Positions 32,896 to 42,756 of a stretch of DNA of 47,490 nt are shown piece by piece. Numbering within the stretch: the first letter of the stretch is position 1; every line of letters starts with the position of its first letter. Source of the stretch: JANNXY01 sp031409775 (GTDB lineage: Bacteria; Patescibacteriota; Minisyncoccia; Phycocordibacterales; CAIZIN01); contig JANNXY010000041.1 of NCBI GenBank assembly GCA_031409775.1, forward strand, positions 1 through 47,490. The letters run 5' to 3'. Both the position numbers and the translations under genes were made by a program. The notes under the pieces are model-generated. The model saw only the letters and a list, made by a program, of their open reading frames with translations, had not been told where the DNA came from and did no database searches.

Positions 32896-33790
32896 GTGTT
32901 TCTAGGAAATCACGGATAGTTACATCGCCCATGCCGAAGCCGACTGTAGGTAGTGGCTCAACACCGAACATCTCTAGTAGGTTGTCATAGCGTCCGCCGC
33001 CGAACAGGGATCGTCGATTTTCTGGGTTAGTATCGAACACTTCAAATACCATCCCGGTATAATAATCAAACCCGCGGGTGATAGTGGCATCAAAGACTAC
33101 ATTATTGACCCCATTCATTTTTAATTCATCAATAATTTCAGTAATTTTTTCGGTCTGTTTTATTTTTGACAAATCAAATGGCTCGCCTAATATTCCTTTA
33201 GATTCAGCTTCAAATTCCTCCTGTGAGATTTTTGATCTTTTATCCAGAAGCCTCATCATTGGTTTATCTAATCCTTTCAAAGTTTCTCTATCATTGATCT
33301 TAATTTCAAAATCCTCATCTTTCGCGCCAAATTCTTTCATTATTTTGTATGCCAAAGAAATTATTTCTATCTCCGCTTTAGATTCAGCGATACCCATGAT
33401 GTCGCAGTTGAGCTGCCAGTGCTCGCGCTTGCGGCCACGCTGGGGTTTCTCGTAGCGGAATACGTTGGGGATAGAGAACCATCGTAGCGGTAGCTTGAGC
33501 CCCTTGCGGCGGGCAGCGACCATGCGGGCGAGTGACGGGGTCATCTCTGGACGTAGGGCTACTTCGCGGTCACCTTTGTCTATAAATGTATACATTTGGT
33601 CGTTGACGATCTCGTCGCTACCCTTGCTCCTATATAGCTCTGCGTATTCTAGTATAGAAGCGGTGTATTCTAGGTAGCTGAACTCTGTTGCCACCTTGCG
33701 CCATGTAGCAAATATATAATTCTGTATAGCCATGTCTTCGGGGTAGAAGTCACGGACACCTTTGTAGGGGTCTGTTCCAATTTTCTTCAT
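32876..33790 (-). CDS. hisS: Histidyl-tRNA synthetase lacking the anticodon domain
   Basis: 304 residues from ATG 33790 (MKKIGTDPYKGVRDF); a longer upstream frame runs through a repeat element. Class II motifs are clear: motif 2 around VFRYEKPQRGRKREHWQLN, RGFDYYTGMVFEVF, FGGGRYDNLLEMFG and motif 3 GFGMGD. Most HisRS are about 420 residues with a C-terminal anticodon-binding domain of 90-100 residues; here the protein stops soon after motif 3. The exonuclease gene begins inside its end, so no frameshifted remainder is hidden. HisZ is an alternative, but the intact catalytic motifs and lack of his genes favour HisRS. Confidence 0.88.
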   Translation of the reverse strand: MKKIGTDPYKGVRDFYPEDMAIQNYIFATWRKVATEFSYLEYTASILEYAELYRSKGSDEIVNDQMYTFIDKGDREVALRPEMTPSLARMVAARRKGLKLPLRWFSIPNVFRYEKPQRGRKREHWQLNCDIMGIAESKAEIEIISLAYKIMKEFGAKDEDFEIKINDRETLKGLDKPMMRLLDKRSKISQEEFEAESKGILGEPFDLSKIKQTEKITEIIDELKMNGVNNVVFDATITRGFDYYTGMVFEVFDTNPENRRSLFGGGRYDNLLEMFGVEPLPTVGFGMGDVTIRDFLETHELRSI

Positions 33791-33834
33791 GATGCTATTG
33801 TATATTATTATACTGAAAAATACACCCCACCCCC

Positions 33835-33919
33835 TAGCCCCCTCCCCGAAGGGAAGGGGGAATCGATGCATCTACTCTTCCTTTCGGGAAGGGTCGAGAC
33901 GAAGTCCGGGGATGGGAGT
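33835..33919 (+). repeat. Dispersed hairpin element, copy 2
   Basis: A near-perfect C-run/G-run hairpin (about 33838-33860) and a CTTCC/GGAAG hairpin (33877-33891) are followed by TCGAGACGAAGTCCGGGGA. The last block matches the element at 4967-5018. It fills the divergent hisS-truB gap and, if read, would encode an upstream extension of both genes. Confidence 0.6.
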
Positions 33920-33923
33920 ATTG

Positions 33924-33929
33924 TATAAT
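33924..33929 (+). promoter_or_regulatory. -10 box of truB
   Basis: TATAAT ends 6 nt before ATG 33936, fixing that ATG as the start and making the mRNA leaderless. Confidence 0.6.
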
Positions 33930-33935
33930 GAATTA

Positions 33936-34643
33936 ATGCCCATCATTTTCTACAAAAACCGGTTTGAAACCCCGCTCGAGTCGTTAAACAGGCTTCGTCT
34001 CGAGCGGCCCGAGCTCGCTACAGAGACGCTTTCGTACGCCGGTCGCCTAGACCCTATGGCCGAAGGTTTACTTTTGGTATTGGTAGGAGAAGATGAGAAC
34101 AGAGACAGACAGAAATACCTGCATTTATCTAAAACTTATGAAATCGAGATTTTATTTGGTCTCGAAACGGATACCTATGATTTGTTGGGAGTAGTAAAAA
34201 GCGCGAAAGAATTAAATACAGAATTTAGCAGAGAAAAAGCCCAATTAGAACTGAACAAATTTATCGGCGAGCATGAATTCCCATACCCGCGATTCTCTTC
34301 GAAAGTTTTTTCACTTCAGCCTACTGACGAAATCCCAACTCGTGTGATGAAAATCAATTCAATCAAATCTCTAGAATGGAACGAAGTAAAGGGCGATAAA
34401 GTAAAAGCAGAAATACTAGAAGCATGTGAAAAAGTAAAAGGCGATTTCAGGCAGGATCTGATTTTAAATTCCATAATAAATATTCCAAAAAATATTAGTT
34501 TTCAAATATTAAAATGCTCCGTGGCTTGCGAGTCTGGCGCGTACATGCGCACGCTCGCCCATGAGCTCGGTCAGAGGCTCGCAACTGGGGCGATAGCATA
34601 TAGGATCAAGAGGGTGCAAATTGGCGAGAATGTGCTAGTATAG
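33936..34643 (+). CDS. truB: tRNA pseudouridine synthase B (short form)
   Basis: 235 residues from ATG 33936 (MPIIFYKNRFE). The catalytic block SYAGRLDPMAEGLLLVLVGE contains the essential Asp in GRLDPMAEG. TruB makes pseudouridine 55 in the T-loop of tRNAs. E. coli TruB is 314 residues; the C-terminal PUA domain is missing here, and the N-terminal first strand is shortened. CESGAYMRTLAHELG near the end is the conserved second active-site helix. Confidence 0.9.
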   Translation: MPIIFYKNRFETPLESLNRLRLERPELATETLSYAGRLDPMAEGLLLVLVGEDENRDRQKYLHLSKTYEIEILFGLETDTYDLLGVVKSAKELNTEFSREKAQLELNKFIGEHEFPYPRFSSKVFSLQPTDEIPTRVMKINSIKSLEWNEVKGDKVKAEILEACEKVKGDFRQDLILNSIINIPKNISFQILKCSVACESGAYMRTLAHELGQRLATGAIAYRIKRVQIGENVLV

Positions 34644-34668
34644 TCGGCAGTAAAACAGTTCACCAAAT

Positions 34669-35139
34669 ATGAAAAGCCGAAATCTACTTGCAGTTTTTTC
34701 TTTAGTTTGCATTGCTTCTGTAGGATTTGTTATTTTTATCAATCCACATAAGTCTGATGCTGTGGCCACACCCCCACAGATTATCGACCGTGTTGTCAGA
34801 GTCGAGGTTCCGATGCCACCACGGATCCTAAACGAGATCCCGTACCCATCTGACCAGAGTGCCTATAGCTTCTATATCCATTCCAGGATCTGTGACAGAT
34901 TCGAGACGCCTCTGCCAGTCTACCAATATCTGATTGAAGATCTGAAAACCGGCATACATTACAGGCTCAATACCGATGAGCCCAACTGGCCTACCGGCAG
35001 GGTGATGAAGACTAGTATCACCACAGAATCCAATGACACCGAAACTAGATCCTACGCTATCGAAGACTACACTCATAGCATTATAACGCTCGCCAATCAT
35101 CGGAGGCGGTTTATGCCGCTTCCAGATTCTACGAACTGA
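34669..35139 (+). CDS. Predicted exported hypothetical protein
   Basis: 156 residues. A hydrophobic N-terminal segment (8-25, AVFSLVCIASVGFVIFI) acts as signal or anchor. The rest is a Pro-rich linker and a small beta-rich domain (about 60-150) with no motif I recognise. It follows truB by 25 nt and is the last gene before the integrated element. Confidence 0.6.
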   Translation: MKSRNLLAVFSLVCIASVGFVIFINPHKSDAVATPPQIIDRVVRVEVPMPPRILNEIPYPSDQSAYSFYIHSRICDRFETPLPVYQYLIEDLKTGIHYRLNTDEPNWPTGRVMKTSITTESNDTETRSYAIEDYTHSIITLANHRRRFMPLPDSTN

Positions 35140-35247
35140 AATGTTCGTTTTTATATAATTAACTGTGGATTAATTGCTGAGGGTAGTGACTGAAGTTATA
35201 ACCTATTTTAAGACTACAAATAAGCACCACTACATCCCGAACTTTGC

Positions 35248-36441
35248 TTAAAACGTTGCCAAATCACCATTTTCATCATATCCGTAGGAACGACTAGATC
35301 CTGAAGCATTCCACACCATATCAAAGACAGGTCTCAATGCTTTCGCTACATCCTCATCTGAGTCGCTCAGAATAACCTCCGGCAGATAGATGTCATTTTC
35401 AATAATTGGATCATGATCCAATATCCTATTAGGAATGTTTGACTTGATTACATAACCCTGAATCCCCGTTAGTGTGATGAAAACAAAATACGGAGGTTCA
35501 ATCTCTAGGAGTTTTAATAAAGTGACGTTTGCTTTTACGAAGTCAATCAGCTTCCTTTCTACAGCAACCATTGGGATACCCTTTTCAACATCATCGCTTC
35601 CGTAAGCAGATCGCGGGGCAACCATAAGAGAATCAAAGCCTTCAATAGCTCCATTCCTAAAGATTTGGGTATAGCTAGTCGTTTTGCCATTATTAAAAGA
35701 ATACGCACAGACGCCATCTAAGTTGATTCGCTTATTCCAGCCAGAGGCATACAGAGGTCGAAATTCAATCCGCGACTCATTAAGGTCAGCAAGTTGCTTA
35801 CTGGTTATCTGGCTAGAATTAAGTACGCCTGAAAGCGGCACTATGTGGACCGTAAGAAAATTATCGACATTTTCTAACCTAACCGGACCACTATTCGCTT
35901 TGAGATCGAACACTCGCTTTTTACGAAAGTCTTTTATGGTGTCGATTAAGTTACCGTGCGCCCCAAAGGCGGTCTTCAGTTCAGACACATCCATCTCGTA
36001 TTTTCCGTTACTGTTTCGCTTAAAGAAGCGATTCGAGTTCTTAAAAATAACTCTGTGGGGACTATTCAAATTTGGCTTGACTCTAATTACCAGAATACTC
36101 TTCTTATCATCCACTGCTATTACATGAATGTTGCTGTCTATTCTAGGAGATATTCCATCTCGTATAACGTTTTCAATTCGTTGTAGCTCTGTATCAATAT
36201 TGGGTACTTCAATACCGTATTCTTGTTTGATTTCTTTCTTGTCTTCTAGCACCCCAAAGACTAAATCCCCACCGTCAGTGTTAGCGAGCGATGACAGGTC
36301 TGCTAAAAATTCCTTTTTATCGTCATCGCTATTTCCAGGAAGAGCCGACTTGTATTCCAGAGTTTTACCCTCAAGAACCTGGTTATCAACCAGTTGCTGG
36401 ATATCATCCTTTGTTATTTCAGATAGTTTCTTTTGAATCAT
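35248..36441 (-). CDS. Schlafen/AlbA_2-like ATP-binding protein
   Basis: 397 residues. The N-terminal 150 residues carry the AlbA_2 (Schlafen-like) fold: LEGKTLEYKSALPG, then DLSSLANTDGGDLVFGVLED, and FFKRNSNGKYEMDVSEL. AlbA_2 domains bind nucleic acid or nucleotides and occur in regulators and phage-defence proteins. Residues 160-397 are not recognised. It is the last gene of the operon and overlaps the upstream AAA-TOPRIM gene by 23 nt. Confidence 0.8.
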   Translation of the reverse strand: MIQKKLSEITKDDIQQLVDNQVLEGKTLEYKSALPGNSDDDKKEFLADLSSLANTDGGDLVFGVLEDKKEIKQEYGIEVPNIDTELQRIENVIRDGISPRIDSNIHVIAVDDKKSILVIRVKPNLNSPHRVIFKNSNRFFKRNSNGKYEMDVSELKTAFGAHGNLIDTIKDFRKKRVFDLKANSGPVRLENVDNFLTVHIVPLSGVLNSSQITSKQLADLNESRIEFRPLYASGWNKRINLDGVCAYSFNNGKTTSYTQIFRNGAIEGFDSLMVAPRSAYGSDDVEKGIPMVAVERKLIDFVKANVTLLKLLEIEPPYFVFITLTGIQGYVIKSNIPNRILDHDPIIENDIYLPEVILSDSDEDVAKALRPVFDMVWNASGSSRSYGYDENGDLATF

Positions 36442-38257
36442 GGTCTATGTTTCCTTTACCGCCCTTCTTGGACACCAAAAACTCGTGAACTTTCTCAAAG
36501 TTAGCGAGAGTTTCCTTGCTTAGCTCAATCTTTTTACGCTCAAAGAGTAGTGTCTGAATCGCTTTATTAAATCTCTCCTTACCAAACACTTTATTCTGAT
36601 CGTAATCTTCGAGAATCTTTTCCTTGTCACCATCAGTAAACAAAGACTCTGTGGTCTTTCCATCAAAGGCGATGTCGCAATCCTTGAGTGTGAAAACTCT
36701 GTCTGAAGCCAGAATTCCTAGCTCGTCAGTGTATTTCTTTTTCCCTTTTTGACCTGCAACATCTGAGTCCTCCATTACAGTAATATCTTTACCCCACGAA
36801 AGATAAAGCCTGATCACTTGGTCATTCTTTCCCGCTCCACCTCCTGGGTACAAATTCAAAGTATCCGTCTTTCCTAGAATCACTTCGAATAGATACTTAA
36901 AAGAATAGAAATCATTTTTACCCTCAACAATCGTTAGGCTCGGCACTAACTCCAACTTGCTAGGCTGATAATCCAATCTATCCAAAATTGGCTGGAAGTA
37001 TGACTGCTGGTTCGGTGAACTTTGAATAAACTGTCTGTAAGGCGAGGCTACGATATCTGTCTTTGTAAGTTCAGCCTCTGCCTCATTGTCATAATCGATT
37101 GCATTGTTTTTCACAATGTAAGCGGCTTCAAGCCACTCTGGGTTAATAAGATGGTGACTGTGTGTAGTGTAAAAAAGCTTACTTTTCTCAGAAATTGAAC
37201 TGAAGCTCTCAAGAAGTTTCTTTTGAGCTGTTGAGTGAAGATTTGACGCTGGCTCATCAAGCAAGAAGAGAATCTCACCACGTTCAGTTGATCTGTTTTT
37301 TCTGAACTCAGTAAAAATCAGGTACGCAAAGAACCATCGGAAGCCTAGACTTCTTTCAGAAATCTCATACTCGTCCGAACCGTGCTTCACTTTAATCTGT
37401 AAGTAATATTTCTTTACAGCAGGATTCTGAACACTCTCTTCCACTCCAGTTCGTGCAGTTATTTCAAGTTTCTTTTTACCAGGGAAAATCTTATGCCAAG
37501 AATTTGAGATAGTCTCAGTGATTTTTGACTCCATTTGTCTCAAGGTACTTTCAAGAGACTCTCTCTGTTCTTCGTCAGTACTCTTAATTCTATTTAAGAT
37601 GTGATCTTCAAGGTAATAATCGGGGTCAATAGTGTCCAGTATGTCTTGCAATACATCCCTGTAGGTTTCTTGTCGGCTAGACTCACCAGTGTATTCCTCG
37701 AGATATATTTTTGACGGAAAATCAAACAAAAAGTTTGGGTAGTAAATAATTGGCGGGATCAGAGTATTTTTAAGATGTTTTAACAATTCAACATAAGCAG
37801 GGTCTGTCTCAGAAAGCGGAGAATCTTTTTTTGCCTTCGAACCCTTAGGTTTTCCATAAATACTGAAGACCAATGATTCAGTCTTAGTTTGGAAACTTGA
37901 GCCTTGGAAGCTATACGCTTTTCCAATTACCAAGGTCTCGGGGATCACATTCGCGGTATATCCTTTCTTTGTTAAAAAAGCACCTATATCTTTAATATCA
38001 GCTTCATCCAAAGTTAGGGTTGCCTCAATAGAAACTTTCTCGTTAAAAATACCCTTCTTGTTTTTTGGTATCAGAGTATGTTCTTTGCCCGATGGTTGGT
38101 CTGTCTCCAGGAAATTAATAGCATCGAGAATGGTTGTCTTGCCACTCTCGTTCAAACCTACAAAAGTAAAAACCTTTGCGTTGGGAGTTTTTGAAAGATC
38201 CAGTTCAAGATGCTTAATACCCTTGTAGTTCTTTATTACAAATTTTGAGTATTTCAT
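36419..38257 (-). CDS. OLD-like AAA ATPase with TOPRIM nuclease domain
   Basis: 612 residues. An ABC/SMC-type ATPase head spans residues 1-400: Walker A GLNESGKTT (34-42), a divergent signature (SERSLGFRWFFAYL) and Walker B EILFLLDEPASNLH. A TOPRIM domain follows, with the acidic residues in LTIVEGKNDFYSF and VMEDSDVAGQKGKKK. This matches OLD-family nucleases, which act in phage exclusion. A fused PARIS-type AriA/AriB protein is an alternative. It overlaps the res stop by 4 nt. Confidence 0.86.
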   Translation of the reverse strand: MKYSKFVIKNYKGIKHLELDLSKTPNAKVFTFVGLNESGKTTILDAINFLETDQPSGKEHTLIPKNKKGIFNEKVSIEATLTLDEADIKDIGAFLTKKGYTANVIPETLVIGKAYSFQGSSFQTKTESLVFSIYGKPKGSKAKKDSPLSETDPAYVELLKHLKNTLIPPIIYYPNFLFDFPSKIYLEEYTGESSRQETYRDVLQDILDTIDPDYYLEDHILNRIKSTDEEQRESLESTLRQMESKITETISNSWHKIFPGKKKLEITARTGVEESVQNPAVKKYYLQIKVKHGSDEYEISERSLGFRWFFAYLIFTEFRKNRSTERGEILFLLDEPASNLHSTAQKKLLESFSSISEKSKLFYTTHSHHLINPEWLEAAYIVKNNAIDYDNEAEAELTKTDIVASPYRQFIQSSPNQQSYFQPILDRLDYQPSKLELVPSLTIVEGKNDFYSFKYLFEVILGKTDTLNLYPGGGAGKNDQVIRLYLSWGKDITVMEDSDVAGQKGKKKYTDELGILASDRVFTLKDCDIAFDGKTTESLFTDGDKEKILEDYDQNKVFGKERFNKAIQTLLFERKKIELSKETLANFEKVHEFLVSKKGGKGNIDHDSKETI

Positions 38258-40872
38258 AGGCTTATCGTTGAACTGAATTGCTGGTAATTCTCTACCTCTT
38301 TGTAGTTGACCTGAATCACTTCAAAGTGTTTCTTGGCTGATTCAATCTTTGCTTTTTCAGTAGGACGCAGGTTGTTTACATCACCCTTAGTTTCAATCAC
38401 AAAGTAGACCTTTTCGCTCTCTACTCCCTGCAAGTCGCGCTTTACTGTGACAATAGCCCAGTCCGGATTGTAACCACCTACAGGAGTTTCAACCTTGTAC
38501 CAGTTCGGCATCTTGATAAAGAGTTTTATGCGCTCATCTTGCTCGAGGTTTAATGCAAAGTTCTTTTCAACGTCTGAGTCATGAACGATTGCATCGTAGA
38601 TAGACCGAGTGACCAGCAAAGCAGAGTCCTCATAACTCTCAATATCTTTGAAGTCTTCAGTCTTGTATGAATCAGGAATAACCTCGTAGCTTACTTGCTC
38701 GACATAGGTCTTTACGAGTTCTTGTTTGATGATTTTGCTTGCCTCAACTACAAACCGATCAGGGTTATTGTAGAAAGCTTCCCAGTTATTTGCCGCAAGG
38801 ACAATTTCAGCGATTGTGGACCGCGTAAGTCGGGTATGTGCCTTGATTTCAGAGATGCAGTCGATCGTTCGAGCTTGTCTTGCCCCCGTGTCGCCCGTTT
38901 CAGCCCCCAGGACCAGAGATGTGATGCCTTCCGCAGAGATGTTGATACCTGCGCGTTCAATGCGAATGTGAGGCTTTTGTAGCCGAATCGCAGATATAGC
39001 CTTTGACGCATTGGTTACCAGTGATTCTGTATCCACCTTTACGAGGTAGCGAGTCTTCTTTGAAATGCGGTCCCATAGCTCCTTAAAGTTCTCGTCTTTT
39101 TGGAATCCAGGTTTGAGCGCAATCTTGCTTCGCTGTTTTGCGTTGTGTGGAAGCTGAGGAGTTTTGTAGATACCGTCCTCCTGGAACTCTGCCTGCAGAC
39201 TGGCGACGTAATCCGCATAGCTGATGTTCGCCACCACTGAGAGCAGGTTAATTCGTCTATCGAAAATACGGTCACCTTCTTGGTTTACACAAAGGCGCAT
39301 ACCACGACCAATCTCCTGACGCTTCTTCATCGATGACGTAGTCTCATTCAAAGTACAGATATTGAACACGTTCGGATTATCCCAACCCTCACGGAGTGCT
39401 GAGTGAGAAAAGATAAACTCAGTGGGTTCAGAGAATGACAAAAGACGTTCCTTGTCTTTCATAATCAGTTCGTATGCCTCGTCATTCTTTTCAATAGCTG
39501 ATTCCTGTTCTACTAAACTTCCATCCTTTCGCTTGGCGAAGTATCCAGTATGAAGTGAATCAAGGGATTGTTGCGCCGGAGCAAAAGCATCTTTTACTTT
39601 AATTAGTTCCTCGATAAAGATTTGTCTGATCAGACCATCCTCACTCGCATAGTTAGCAACCTTATCAATAAAGAAAAGGCTGAGGACTTTAATATCAGAA
39701 TCCTTGTGCTTTTGTTTCTTCTCGACATGAAGCCTGATTGTCTCAGCGATTTGTCGTCGCCAAATATCTTCCTTGTTTTGATTGATGGCTGTTGCTCGAG
39801 AGAGAATAAAACCATTCATAAAATGCACCTTACCCTCAGAACCAAACTCCGGTGCGTCAGCATCGATGTTTGAAACTACATACCCCTCATAAGCTTTGTT
39901 ACCAGTGACAGCGACAAGGTCGTCACCTCTTTTTACATTTGTCGCTTTTACCTTTCGATTGCCCTCACCATCCATAAAAGCGAGTTCCACCTTTGCTTTG
40001 ATGCCACTAGCGGTCTTAGCTGGCTTAGCTTCAGCAAAAGTCATGTACGGCACTGAAGTACCGCTCTCATCGTCGGTAACGGAGAATACCTCAATCTTTT
40101 TTACAAGCCCGAGCTGATACGCATCGTATGGAGTGAGTTGATAAACAAGGTTGTATGGATTCTTGTGGGTAGCAGAATAGCGCAATCGGAATAGCGAATT
40201 AAAGTTCTCGAGGGCTTTCTTAGTAGCTTCACCCTCCATGTTTTGTGGTTCGTCGAGAATCAGAATGGGATTAGTCTTCTTGATGAAGTCCATCGGTTGC
40301 TCACCCTGCATCTGATCACGCGCACCGTAGAGAACGTTAGCGTCTTTGTTGAAAGCACCAACCGTCATGACCATGATATTGATCACGCTACTGTCTGCAA
40401 AATGTCGTACCTGGGAGATATTCTTTGACTGATACTCGTAGTAGCGAAAAGGAGTGTTGGCGTACAGCTCCTTAAAGTGGTCCTCGGTAATTTTGAGCGT
40501 TTTAATAACACCCTCACGAATAGCAACAGACGGGACCAGGATGATGAACTTCTTCCAGCCGTACTTTTGATTAAGCTCAAAGACAGTTCGCAGATAGACG
40601 TAGGTCTTACCTGTACCAGTCTCCATCTCAACCGACAAATCCATTTCATTACAAGGCTCACATACAACCTCGTTGTTACCCTGTACCTTTTTGATGTTTA
40701 CCTGAATCTCATCATCAGAGAGCGTGAGGATGTTTGGATAGATACCAAACAAACCCAAACCACTACCAGTAACAGTTTGCGCTGTGGTTTTCTCTTGACC
40801 CTCAAAACAGTCAATCACTGATTTGATTGCTTGAAGTTGGAAGTCTTGGTTAGCGTCAAACTTAAATTTCAT
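38254..40872 (-). CDS. res: Type III restriction enzyme, Res subunit
   Basis: 872 residues. SF2 translocase motifs include Walker A METGTGKT (83-90), the DEPQ box (ILILDEPQN), LRYSATHKNPY and the C-terminal helicase motifs LREGWDNPNVF and QEIGRGMRL. The end carries a PD-(D/E)XK endonuclease (GGYNPDWAIV and YFVIETKGD). In type III systems Res and Mod form a complex that cuts after collision between two inversely oriented sites. It lies 5 nt after mod. Confidence 0.95.
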   Translation of the reverse strand: MKFKFDANQDFQLQAIKSVIDCFEGQEKTTAQTVTGSGLGLFGIYPNILTLSDDEIQVNIKKVQGNNEVVCEPCNEMDLSVEMETGTGKTYVYLRTVFELNQKYGWKKFIILVPSVAIREGVIKTLKITEDHFKELYANTPFRYYEYQSKNISQVRHFADSSVINIMVMTVGAFNKDANVLYGARDQMQGEQPMDFIKKTNPILILDEPQNMEGEATKKALENFNSLFRLRYSATHKNPYNLVYQLTPYDAYQLGLVKKIEVFSVTDDESGTSVPYMTFAEAKPAKTASGIKAKVELAFMDGEGNRKVKATNVKRGDDLVAVTGNKAYEGYVVSNIDADAPEFGSEGKVHFMNGFILSRATAINQNKEDIWRRQIAETIRLHVEKKQKHKDSDIKVLSLFFIDKVANYASEDGLIRQIFIEELIKVKDAFAPAQQSLDSLHTGYFAKRKDGSLVEQESAIEKNDEAYELIMKDKERLLSFSEPTEFIFSHSALREGWDNPNVFNICTLNETTSSMKKRQEIGRGMRLCVNQEGDRIFDRRINLLSVVANISYADYVASLQAEFQEDGIYKTPQLPHNAKQRSKIALKPGFQKDENFKELWDRISKKTRYLVKVDTESLVTNASKAISAIRLQKPHIRIERAGINISAEGITSLVLGAETGDTGARQARTIDCISEIKAHTRLTRSTIAEIVLAANNWEAFYNNPDRFVVEASKIIKQELVKTYVEQVSYEVIPDSYKTEDFKDIESYEDSALLVTRSIYDAIVHDSDVEKNFALNLEQDERIKLFIKMPNWYKVETPVGGYNPDWAIVTVKRDLQGVESEKVYFVIETKGDVNNLRPTEKAKIESAKKHFEVIQVNYKEVENYQQFSSTISL

Positions 40873-40877
40873 AATGG

Positions 40878-42752
40878 TTAAATGGTTTTGAGGTCGAGGT
40901 TCAATGCGAGGTTGGCGGCGGTCGTATCATCAAGGCTACTCTCAAGACAGATAAAGATTCGGTCTTTGTGCTCCTTGTCGGTCAATTCTTTAACTGTCTC
41001 TGATGCGAGCTTATCTTCAAGACAAATGAGTAACTGCTGTTCACCATCAACCACCTGATACGCATTGTTTTTACCGACAGTAACCTTTGTTACTTTGCTG
41101 TTTAGTGACAAACCTTCTTTAACGATATTCTCGTATACCAAGCTCATGTCATCGCTTTCATCAAACAGTTTCTTTTGCTTTGCCTTTTGCAGATACCCAA
41201 CGAACTCATTTTGATTTTCCTCTGGTGACTTTTCAGGATCAAGGACAAAATTATTTTCAGGGTAGTTTGACTCAGCAAGAGTAAACAACTTAAAGCCAGA
41301 ATCAACTGGAGGATGTTCGCCATAACCATTAATAACTCGACGAATACGCTCTTTTGAAAGTTCTGCAATATTCTCTTTTTTTCCTATACTTTTCAAGAAA
41401 TTCAAAGCACCGACCTGATCCTTATTATCTGGATTCAATGCTTCAGGCAACTGAACTAAAATAAATTTAGCTTTTACTTCTACATCGGCAAGGTAATTAA
41501 TCACGGCATGACCGGTACTACTAGAACCTGCAAAGAAATCCAGAATTATTTCACCACTTTTAACGTTTGCAACCGAAATAAGGTTCTCGATCAATTTTGT
41601 TGGTTTTGGATTATCAAACAAATCTTTTTGTCCAAATATTTCCGCCAACTCAGTGGTCCCATCCTGGTTTGAACCAAACTGTTCATGGCTCCACCAATTA
41701 GTAGCTGACTGCCCCTCTTGTTCTCTTTCATGTTTGAAATATTTTTTTCTTGGGGAACCTTTTCCCTTACTTGGAAAAATGATGCGGTTATCGGCAAGAA
41801 GTGCCTCGAAGTTTCCTTGCTCACCCATCCAGTCTTCATCATATTCAACACCAGTTGGAGTCGTGATTACATATCTTGAACCAGATTGTCCTGAGCCAAC
41901 TTTCCACGGCTTACTTGCCCAATCTCCTCTTGGATCATTATCTGGATTTGAAAATGTACCAGTTAGACCTACTTTTCCAACGCCATAATTTTTTAAGGCA
42001 ACTGAATCTTTTGCGTAAACAATAATATGCTCGCCAACCAAACCAATCATCTTGGTCGCATCATTTGGCTGGTTATGTCTACGTCTCCAATGAATATGTC
42101 CCTGAAAGTTTTCACCTCCAAAGACCTCATCCATTACCATTCGCAAATGATGGACTTCATTGTCGTCAATCGATACAAAAATTACACCATCCTCACTCAG
42201 TAGATTCCAGGCAAGCTTGAGGCGTGGATACATCATTGAAAGCCAGTCACTATGGTAGCGACCATTGGTTTCCTTGTTTGTGGTAGTACTATCACCATCA
42301 CCGTTCTTTTGACCAGTTTGCTTGAGATAGTTATCAAGCGGCGCACTGAAGTCGTCGTTGTATACAAAGTCATGACCTGTGTTGTATGGCGGATCGATGT
42401 AAATCATCTTCACTTTTTCAAAGTAAGCCTTTTGCAAAAGCTTCAACACTTCCAGGTTATCTCCCTCGATGAAAAGATTCTCAGATTCATCCCATTTAAT
42501 ACTCTCTCCAGGAACTGGATTCAAAGTGAGGTGACTAGGGATCAATACATTCTTGATTGCATTACTCTTGCCAGCCCAAGAAAAAGAAAACTTATCGCCC
42601 CCTTGCACAATGGAGTCGCCTAGAACTGTTCGGAGTTTATCGAAATCAATCTTATTCTCAGCAAAAGCTTCAGGCAAAATGCGATACAGCTCGATGAGCT
42701 TTTCTTCAGAGAGATTTGAGGATGTGAGATTTACTTTTTGTGGGTTTTTCAT
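40878..42752 (-). CDS. mod: Type III DNA adenine methyltransferase, Mod subunit
   Basis: 624 residues. Motif IV is DPPYNTG (120-126) and motif I is LDFFAGSSSTGHAV near residue 405, in the order typical of beta-class N6-adenine methyltransferases. The variable region between, about 210-390, is the likely target-recognition domain; its sequence specificity cannot be read off. The last 130 residues interact with Res in this family. The gene follows the small HTH gene by 4 nt. Confidence 0.95.
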   Translation of the reverse strand: MKNPQKVNLTSSNLSEEKLIELYRILPEAFAENKIDFDKLRTVLGDSIVQGGDKFSFSWAGKSNAIKNVLIPSHLTLNPVPGESIKWDESENLFIEGDNLEVLKLLQKAYFEKVKMIYIDPPYNTGHDFVYNDDFSAPLDNYLKQTGQKNGDGDSTTTNKETNGRYHSDWLSMMYPRLKLAWNLLSEDGVIFVSIDDNEVHHLRMVMDEVFGGENFQGHIHWRRRHNQPNDATKMIGLVGEHIIVYAKDSVALKNYGVGKVGLTGTFSNPDNDPRGDWASKPWKVGSGQSGSRYVITTPTGVEYDEDWMGEQGNFEALLADNRIIFPSKGKGSPRKKYFKHEREQEGQSATNWWSHEQFGSNQDGTTELAEIFGQKDLFDNPKPTKLIENLISVANVKSGEIILDFFAGSSSTGHAVINYLADVEVKAKFILVQLPEALNPDNKDQVGALNFLKSIGKKENIAELSKERIRRVINGYGEHPPVDSGFKLFTLAESNYPENNFVLDPEKSPEENQNEFVGYLQKAKQKKLFDESDDMSLVYENIVKEGLSLNSKVTKVTVGKNNAYQVVDGEQQLLICLEDKLASETVKELTDKEHKDRIFICLESSLDDTTAANLALNLDLKTI

Positions 42753-42756
42753 AAAA

